NCBI GenBank assembly: GCA_031262125.1 | Contig: JAISII010000083.1 | Span: 1 to 9,877 of the forward strand | Source: Oscillospiraceae bacterium | GTDB taxonomy: Bacteria > Bacillota > Clostridia > Oscillospirales > Acutalibacteraceae | Direction of reading: 5' to 3' | DNA: 9,877 nt | In this document: piece after piece, positions 5,506 through 9,877 of the stretch | How positions within the stretch are numbered: position 1 is the stretch's first letter | Layout: each line of letters starts with the position of its first letter | Notes under the pieces: generated by a model | Database searches by the model: none | What the model was told of the DNA's origin: nothing | The model's input: only the letters and a program-made list of their open reading frames with translations | Position numbers and translations under genes: made by a program

Positions 5506-6440
5506 ACGCAATATTTGAAGTATTATTTGAAATGTTTTCTTATACATTTTTAGTAAGGGCTGTTATTGTGGGACTGCTTGTGTCGCTTTGTGCTGCGTTG
5601 CTTGGCGTAAGCCTTGTGCTAAAACGCTATTCTATGATTGGCGACGGGCTTTCTCACGTTGGGTTTGGCTCGCTGGCGGTTGCAACGGCAATGAACGCTG
5701 CACCCTTGGCGGTTTCTATCCCCATTGTTGTGTTGGCGGCGTTTTTGCTGCTGCGTATATCCGAAAACAGCAAAATTAAGGGCGATGCCGCAATTGCTCT
5801 TATTTCCACAGCTTCGCTTGCCGTGGGCGTTGTTGTTATCTCTATGACAACGGGTATGAACACCGATGTGTGCAATTATCTGTTCGGCAGCATTTTAGCT
5901 ATGAACAACAACGATGTTACACTGTCGGTAATTCTCGCAATTGTCGTTCTTGCAATGTTTATGCTGTTCTATAATAAAATATTTGCCGTAACATTTGACG
6001 AAAACTTTGCCAAAGCAACAGGCGTTAAAACAGGCGTTTATAATATGCTTATTGCTTTTTTAACGGCTATAACAATTGTGCTTGGCATGAGGATGATGGG
6101 TGCATTGCTTATAACCAGCCTTATCATATTCCCGTCGCTTACCTCTATGCGGGTGTGCAAAAAATTTAAGAGCGTAACGCTGACTTCGGCTGTAATATCG
6201 GTGGTGTGCTTTTTTATTGGCGTGGTAATTTCTTATGTTTACGCCACGCCCACCGGTGCGAGCGTAGTAATTATAAATATTATTGCTTTTGGGTTGTTTT
6301 GGCTTGTCGGCACAATTAAAGACAAAAAGGGGAGTTTTTTAGGAATGGGTAACAAACTTAAAAAAAGGTGTGTCGGGTACGGCGATTTTGGCACTTTGCT
6401 TTGTGCTTTTAACAAGCTGTGCCGAACAACCGAAAGGTAA
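5502..6440 (+). CDS. znuB: Zinc-type ABC transporter permease (3' end runs into next gene)
   Basis: A 312-residue multi-helix membrane protein of the ABC-3 permease family, forming the metal channel. SLVLKRYSMIGDGLSHVGFG (37-56) is the family hallmark. About seven or more hydrophobic segments follow, with MRMMGALLITSLIIFPSLTS (196-215) and a YATPTGAS segment near the end. The GTG at 5502 overlaps the znuC stop as GTGA, but its AGGGGG lies directly against the start. The in-frame ATG at 5532 is an alternative that would remove ten residues. Homologues normally end soon after the last helix, here about residue 275 (GTIKDKK). The frame instead continues about 37 residues of unrelated sequence through the start of the next gene. 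Removing one T from the T6 run at 6335-6340 would place a TAG after KKGSF. The tail is therefore suspect. Confidence 0.9.
   Translation: MNAIFEVLFEMFSYTFLVRAVIVGLLVSLCAALLGVSLVLKRYSMIGDGLSHVGFGSLAVATAMNAAPLAVSIPIVVLAAFLLLRISENSKIKGDAAIALISTASLAVGVVVISMTTGMNTDVCNYLFGSILAMNNNDVTLSVILAIVVLAMFMLFYNKIFAVTFDENFAKATGVKTGVYNMLIAFLTAITIVLGMRMMGALLITSLIIFPSLTSMRVCKKFKSVTLTSAVISVVCFFIGVVISYVYATPTGASVVIINIIAFGLFWLVGTIKDKKGSFLGMGNKLKKRCVGYGDFGTLLCAFNKLCRTTER
6335..6366 (+). other. Two homopolymer runs at the znuB/lipoprotein junction (possible frameshift)
   Basis: A T6 run (6335-6340) and an A7 run (6360-6366) flank ATG 6345-6347. A strong AAGGGGAG (6327-6334) lies ten bases before that ATG. From the ATG the frame reads MGNKLKK, then leaves the lipoprotein frame at the A7 run. 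With one A fewer it continues GVSGTAILALCFVLLTSC, a textbook lipoprotein signal. Causes could be sequencing error, phase variation or slippage. Confidence 0.6.
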
Positions 6441-6924
6441 CATCGGCGGTAACCAAAATGGAACACAAAGCAATTCAGCGGAGCAATCCGCAAAAGGTCA
6501 GCAAAGCGACGGCAGCCGAGATATTAAGGTGCAGCCCTTTGAGGACCGTGCAGACCAAGTGGTGGAAATTACAGAAAAAATGTTTGTTGCACAAAGCAAC
6601 GATATTTATTATAACTATAACGAATATGTCGGCAAAACCATAAAATATGAGGGCATATTTTCGGTTTATGTTAACCCCGAAAACAACAGAACATACTACT
6701 CGGTAATACGCTATGGACCCGGCTGCTGCGGTGTTGATGCAAACTGCGGGCTGGAGGTGCTGTGGGCAGACGGCGAAGAACATACCTACCCACAAGAAAA
6801 CGACTGGTGTGCCGTTGAGGGCGTTTTGATAGAGTACCAAGAAGATGCCCGAAAATATTTACGGCTTAACCTTACCTCGCTAAAAGTGCTTGAAACACGT
6901 GGCAAAGAACGTGTAACGCAGTAA
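6370..6924 (+). CDS. Lipoprotein with DUF1980/TIGR03943-like Cys-Cys domain, zinc-module member
   Basis: As written the longest frame starts with GTG at 6370 and gives 184 residues. That start lacks a spaced ribosome binding site and the usual basic N-region. The true start is probably ATG 6345, reached by loss of one A in the A7 run, adding MGNKLKKG. The signal ends in lipobox LTSC (Cys17), so the mature protein is membrane-anchored outside. A polar Asn/Gln/Ser linker (about 20-55) follows. The C-terminal domain (about 75-175) has YVGKTIKYEGIF, YSVIRYGPGCCGVDANCG (Cys119, Cys120, Cys126), NDWCAVEGVL (Cys147) and a closing LRLNLTSLKVLE. This resembles the OB-like C-terminal domain of TIGR03943 (YcgQ-like) proteins, which carry a CC motif followed by a W-x-x-V-x-G strand. 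Position directly after znuB and before a terminator suggests a metal-handling role. The exact function is unknown. Confidence 0.78.
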   Translation: MSGTAILALCFVLLTSCAEQPKGNIGGNQNGTQSNSAEQSAKGQQSDGSRDIKVQPFEDRADQVVEITEKMFVAQSNDIYYNYNEYVGKTIKYEGIFSVYVNPENNRTYYSVIRYGPGCCGVDANCGLEVLWADGEEHTYPQENDWCAVEGVLIEYQEDARKYLRLNLTSLKVLETRGKERVTQ

Positions 6925-6967
6925 ATTTATAAAGCTTTGCTCAAAAAATTTTACTTTCTCAATTTAA

Positions 6968-6996
6968 AAAGCCCTCGTTTTAAAAACGGGGGCTTT
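6968..6996 (+). terminator. Rho-independent terminator closing the zinc module
   Basis: Bases 6968-6980 (AAAGCCCTCGTTT) pair with 6984-6996 (AAACGGGGGCTTT) around TAA, a 13-base-pair stem with a single T-G wobble. It lies 44 bases after the lipoprotein stop. The U-tract is short (TTTGTTG). It shares a core of about 26 bases with the terminator after gpmI. Confidence 0.85.
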
Positions 6997-7044
6997 GTTG
7001 TTGGTTGAAACATTGAGTAACATTATTTTAATAAAGTCTTGCTA

Positions 7045-7249
7045 TTTCTCCCCCTGTCGGCTTCGCCGACATCCCATACCAGATGCAAGAGGTCAGAGAC
7101 AAGAAGCAAGATTTTCTTTTTTCTCCTTCCGTCAAGGCTACGCCTTGCCACCTCCCTCTAAGAGGGAGGCTTTAAGGAACATTATTATAGTGAGCAAAAA
7201 AGTCCCCCTCCGGGAGGGGGAAAATCGGCAAAGCCGATAGGGGGAGAAA
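7045..7249. repeat. MITE-like palindromic element of five hairpins
   Basis: This fills most of the 370-base gap between the lipoprotein and the SEDS gene. The terminal inverted repeats 7045-7069 and 7225-7249 match over 25 bases with two exceptions (one a G-T pair), beginning TTTCTCCCCCT and ending AGGGGGAGAAA. Inside are hairpins TGTCGGC-TTC-GCCGACA (7055-7071), CAAGGC-TAC-GCCTTG (7133-7147), CCTCCCTC-TAA-GAGGGAGG (7151-7169), TCCCCCTC-CGG-GAGGGGGA (7203-7221) and ATCGGC-AAA-GCCGAT (7224-7238). No credible gene lies within; the 81-codon frame across it has no family features and reads low-complexity. Length, terminal repeats and lack of coding fit a non-autonomous mobile element or a REP-type repeat. 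No clear target-site duplication was found. Confidence 0.7.
7196..7221 (-). terminator. Rho-independent terminator for the SEDS gene
   Basis: On the minus strand the stem TCCCCCTC-CCG-GAGGGGGA (7221-7203) is followed by one C and six T (7201-7196). This is a good intrinsic terminator about 75 bases beyond the stop of the minus-strand SEDS gene. It is provided by the palindromic element. Confidence 0.75.
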
Positions 7250-7266
7250 GCGAGCAACGCAAGCCG

Positions 7267-7292
7267 CCTCTAACTTCTAACCTCTAACTTCT
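7267..7292. repeat. Short tandem repeat
   Basis: CCTCTAACTTCT occurs at 7267-7278 and 7281-7292, separated by AA, which makes a 14-base tandem unit. It lies between the palindromic element and the 3' end of the SEDS gene and may mark an edge of the element. Confidence 0.6.
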
Positions 7293-7294
7293 GC

Positions 7295-8479
7295 TTAGTA
7301 CCTCCCCCGCTGCATATGCTTTTTACGCAAAAGCATATCGTTAGGTTTAATCGAATTAATATCGTCCCTGTGCAAGCTTACGCTTTGCAAAAGCCCAAGC
7401 CCCAAATAAAGGCACATCACCGATGTTCCGCCCGAGCTGAAAAACGGCAACGTAATGCCGATTACGGGCAAAAAGCCCAAAACCATACCAAGGTTTATTA
7501 TAGATTGGGTGGCAATAATTGCAAACATACCGCTGCAAATGTACGCACCGGCACCATCTCTGGCTCTTGAACCGTTTTGCATAATTCGTGCAGCAATAAG
7601 CCCCAGCAAAAGCAAGATTACAATGCAGCCGATAAACCCGAGCTCTTCGCCTGCTACGGTGAAAATAAAGTCGTTTGCCTGCTCGGGCACAATTTCGTAC
7701 TCAACACGGGGACCTTGCCCCAAACCGTAGCCCTGCATCATCCCCGACGCAACCGAAACCTTGCCTTGATATTGCTGCCAGCCAAAGTTTTGCAACGCTC
7801 CGCCGTCTAAATCAAACAAAACCATAATGCGGTTTTTTTGGTCCTCGTTCATAACAAAATACCACAAAAACGGTGCAGCAGCCAAAATAGCCCCGCCCAT
7901 AATTGCAAAATAACGCAGCTGCACACCGGCGGCAAACATCATAATAAGGTACATAATTGCAAAAATAAGCAACGTGCCGTCATCGCCCTGCAAGCGTATC
8001 AAAAGCATCGGTACAAGTGCATGCAGCGTTAAAAAGCAAAAACCTTTCAGGGTTTTTAGCGTATTGTTATTTTCAAGGTGAGATAAATGCTTGGCAAAGG
8101 TAATTATAAAAATAATTTTAAGCAACTCGGACGGCTGGAACGAAAGCCCGAACGGCAAATTAAGCCAAGCTGTGTTTGCCGCCGTACCCTGCACCGTTAT
8201 GCCGAAAAACAAAACCAAAATGCAAAGCACAGCCCCCACAAAGGCACCTATCCACCAGTATTTTAGAATATATTCGTAGTCGATAACCGAAATTATGATA
8301 GCACCAATATAGCCAATGGCAATTGCCAAAAGCTGTGTGCGAAAATAATTGTAGTTGCCCGCACGTTGCAGGCTGTGTATTAAAATCAGCCCGTATGCCG
8401 AGGCTGCAACAGTTAGCACCCACAGCACAATATCGGTTGCCAAAAAATAATCGGCAATTGGTTTAAAAATTCTTTTCAT
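7295..8479 (-). CDS. rodA: SEDS-family peptidoglycan polymerase (RodA/FtsW-like)
   Basis: A 394-residue multi-pass membrane protein of the SEDS family, which polymerises lipid II into glycan strands during elongation (RodA) or division (FtsW). Family blocks are visible: FQPSELLKI (114-122), QGDDGTLLIF (164-173, the QxDxGT-type motif), GYGLGQGPR (250-258), VPEQANDFIFTVAGEELGF (264-282) with the conserved Asp270, and LPVIGITLPFFSSGGTS (337-353). Length and the lack of an N- or C-terminal extension fit RodA slightly better than FtsW, but the call within the family is tentative. The ATG at 8479 has AAAAGGT (8484-8490) four bases upstream. It has its own promoter, its own downstream terminator and no class B PBP neighbour in view. 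It is transcribed divergently from the P-type ATPase. Confidence 0.92.
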   Translation of the reverse strand: MKRIFKPIADYFLATDIVLWVLTVAASAYGLILIHSLQRAGNYNYFRTQLLAIAIGYIGAIIISVIDYEYILKYWWIGAFVGAVLCILVLFFGITVQGTAANTAWLNLPFGLSFQPSELLKIIFIITFAKHLSHLENNNTLKTLKGFCFLTLHALVPMLLIRLQGDDGTLLIFAIMYLIMMFAAGVQLRYFAIMGGAILAAAPFLWYFVMNEDQKNRIMVLFDLDGGALQNFGWQQYQGKVSVASGMMQGYGLGQGPRVEYEIVPEQANDFIFTVAGEELGFIGCIVILLLLGLIAARIMQNGSRARDGAGAYICSGMFAIIATQSIINLGMVLGFLPVIGITLPFFSSGGTSVMCLYLGLGLLQSVSLHRDDINSIKPNDMLLRKKHMQRGRY

Positions 8480-8552
8480 TTTTACCTTTTATCAATAATT
8501 TTTTTAATAGCTTATTTTAAGAACAATTTTATTAAAACATAACTCTTTTCTA

Positions 8553-8581
8553 ATTATATACACTATTGCAAAGATTATCAA
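8553..8581 (-). promoter_or_regulatory. rodA: Sigma-A promoter for the SEDS gene
   Basis: On the minus strand TTGATA (8581-8576) and TATAAT (8558-8553) are separated by 17 bases, with a perfect -10 box. Transcription should start near 8546 and leave a leader of about 65 bases before the ATG at 8479. Confidence 0.75.
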
Positions 8582-8609
8582 GTTTTTTTGCCAAAAAGAG
8601 CTTTTTATA

Positions 8610-8638
8610 TTGAAAAGATGTTTAAATTATTATATAAT
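8610..8638 (+). promoter_or_regulatory. Sigma-A promoter for the P-type ATPase, likely leaderless
   Basis: TTGAAA (8610-8615) and TATAAT (8633-8638) are separated by 17 bases. The predicted transcription start, about seven bases after the -10 box, coincides with the ATG at 8646. The -35 box lies 28 bases from the divergent SEDS promoter. Confidence 0.72.
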
Positions 8639-8645
8639 AACATTT

Positions 8646-9877
8646 ATGAATAAAAGAAAACACAGGCAAAACCGCCTGACAAAAACCGTAACACAAATAA
8701 TTTTTGAGAACACCTGCACCCTTTTCAATTTGGTGAACATAATTTTGCTTGTTGCCCTGCTGCTTGTGGGCAGCTATAAAAACATACTTTTTATGGGGGT
8801 TATAACGCTAAACACCCTAATTGGAATTGTGCAGGAAATTCGGGCAAAAATAAGTGTAGATAAGCTCTCGATTTTGGCGGCAAATAAAGTTACCGTAATA
8901 AAAAACGGCAGCCAAATACCCACCGATATTTATGACATTGAGGTTGGCGACACTGTGCTTTTACGCAGCGGCGACCAAATCCCCGTCGATTGCGAAGTTG
9001 TTGGCGAGGATTGCTCGCTTACGGTTGACGAAAGCTTGATTACAGGCGAAAGCGATGTTATATTAAAAAAATGCGGCGAAGCGTTAAAATCGGGCTCGTT
9101 TGTTGTATCAGGGCGGGAGGAAGCAGTGGTTACCGCCCGTGCAGAAGACAGCTTTGCCCAAAAGCTGGAGTTCGGGGCAAAGTACATAAAAAAAGTAAAC
9201 AGCGAAATTGAGCAAACACAAAAACGCATTATTAAAATAAACTCACTGCTTTTAATACCCATTGGGCTGTTGCTGTTTTTTAATGCAATAAACTACGACT
9301 TTTCGGGCTTTTTTAGCAACGTAACACAAAGCCCCGTAACGCAAACGTGTGCCGCACTAATCGGTATGATACCCGAGGGGCTTATGTTGCTTACAAGCAC
9401 AGTGCTTTCGGTTTCGGTCATCCGCCTAAGCCGCAGCAAAGTGCTTGTTTCGGAGCTGTTTTGCATTGAAAGCCTTGCACGGGTAGACACGCTTTGCTTG
9501 GACAAAACAGGCACCCTTACCACAGGCAATATGGCAGTGGCAGAGCTTATTGATTTTGACAAATCGGAGTCTGACAACCCCGACGAGCAAAGCCCGTTTT
9601 TGCAGGCGTTGGGTGCAATAGCACAGCACTCGACCGACGAAAACGCTACAATTACCGCAATTAAAAAATATACTAAAGAAAATAATATTACCTGCACTGT
9701 TGCTGTTAAAAACTTTATTCCCTTTTCATCTCAAGAAAAATGCTCCGGCGTAGAGCTGCAAAACGGCAAAATGCTTATGCTGGGCAACCCGCCCGCCGCA
9801 CTGCAAACCGAAAAAACCGAAGCATTAATAAAAGAAAAAGCCCGGCAGGGGCTGCGTGTTTTGGCAGTTTTTGATGA
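8646..9877 (+). CDS. P-type cation-transporting ATPase, CtpE-like (partial, C-terminus beyond window)
   Basis: The frame is open to the window end: 410 codons, about half of a full P-type ATPase. Seen in order: TLFNLVNIILLVALLLVG (first helix, about 25-43), NTLIGIVQEIRAK (second helix, 56-68), the actuator domain with VGDTVLLRSGDQIPVD (100-115) and LITGES (131-136), helices at about 199-213 and 231-252 with MIPEGLMLLTS (241-251), and the phosphorylation motif DKTGTLT with Asp286. The MIPEGL...LARVDTLCLDKTGTLT arrangement is that of the CtpE-like group; mycobacterial CtpE has been linked to calcium transport, but the substrate here is unknown. The N-terminus begins only about 15 residues before the conserved IIFENTCTLFN region, shorter than relatives. 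The ATG at 8646 has no ribosome binding site and sits at the predicted transcription start. The frame is open upstream to 8511 without another ATG. Confidence 0.9.
   Translation, partial: MNKRKHRQNRLTKTVTQIIFENTCTLFNLVNIILLVALLLVGSYKNILFMGVITLNTLIGIVQEIRAKISVDKLSILAANKVTVIKNGSQIPTDIYDIEVGDTVLLRSGDQIPVDCEVVGEDCSLTVDESLITGESDVILKKCGEALKSGSFVVSGREEAVVTARAEDSFAQKLEFGAKYIKKVNSEIEQTQKRIIKINSLLLIPIGLLLFFNAINYDFSGFFSNVTQSPVTQTCAALIGMIPEGLMLLTSTVLSVSVIRLSRSKVLVSELFCIESLARVDTLCLDKTGTLTTGNMAVAELIDFDKSESDNPDEQSPFLQALGAIAQHSTDENATITAIKKYTKENNITCTVAVKNFIPFSSQEKCSGVELQNGKMLMLGNPPAALQTEKTEALIKEKARQGLRVLAVFD

Noticed and set aside
7004..7034. TTGAAA and a TTAATA-like box as a promoter after the zinc terminator
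   Set aside because: No gene follows on the plus strand before the MITE-like element, and the -10 box is poor.
6995..7240. 81-codon plus-strand frame across the palindromic element
   Set aside because: It runs through hairpin repeats, encodes low-complexity residues and has no start signal; the DNA is better explained as a non-coding repeat.
7045..7292. CRISPR array
   Set aside because: Repeats are inverted hairpins and one 14-base tandem pair; there is no regular direct-repeat and spacer pattern and no cas gene.

Overview
This window looks like chromosomal DNA of a low-to-moderate GC Firmicute, most likely a gut-type clostridium (Oscillospirales-like). That placement is inference: it rests on the pgk-tpiA-gpmI glycolytic order, strong AGGAGG-type ribosome binding sites, sigma-A-like promoters, the subfamily style of the metal ABC transporter, and the hairpin-rich intergenic repeats. 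No phage or plasmid gene and no rRNA, tRNA or CRISPR array was seen.

Layout. (1) 1-2553: the end of phosphoglycerate kinase, complete triosephosphate isomerase (tpiA) and cofactor-independent phosphoglycerate mutase (gpmI), closed by a rho-independent terminator. (2) 2581-3207: a small accessory patch. A well-formed promoter lies between two palindromes and drives a leader with competing hairpins and a GTG-started two-helix membrane protein of unknown function. Its 3' end overlaps the C-terminal remnant of a Phd/YefM-type antitoxin with no recognisable toxin. (3) 3185-6996: a probable zinc acquisition module. A consensus promoter precedes a 99-residue membrane protein with a His/Cys-rich outward-facing motif. 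Then come a lipoprotein solute-binding protein (znuA), ATPase (znuC), permease (znuB) and a second lipoprotein whose C-terminal domain resembles the Cys-Cys domain of the DUF1980/TIGR03943 (YcgQ-like) family. The module ends at a second copy of the terminator that closes gpmI. (4) 7045-7249: a 205-bp non-coding palindromic, MITE-like element built of five hairpins. One of them forms an intrinsic terminator for the gene arriving from the right. (5) 7295-8479 (minus strand): a SEDS-family RodA/FtsW-like cell-wall polymerase. (6) 8646-9877 (plus strand, runs off the window): the N-terminal half of a CtpE-like P-type cation ATPase. It is transcribed divergently from the SEDS gene, and its -10 box sits so close to the ATG that the mRNA is probably leaderless.

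How the genes work together. The first block carries triose phosphates and 3-phosphoglycerate through lower glycolysis. In the third block the two lipoproteins and the His/Cys membrane protein would sit at the outer face and hand metal to the ZnuB channel, energised by ZnuC; the substrate zinc is inferred from family and ligand-rich sequences. The most notable point is the znuB/lipoprotein junction. A well-spaced ribosome binding site and ATG lead into a good lipoprotein signal peptide only if one base is removed from a run of seven A. As written, znuB reads through into the lipoprotein gene. This could be a sequencing or assembly error, phase variation or slippage.
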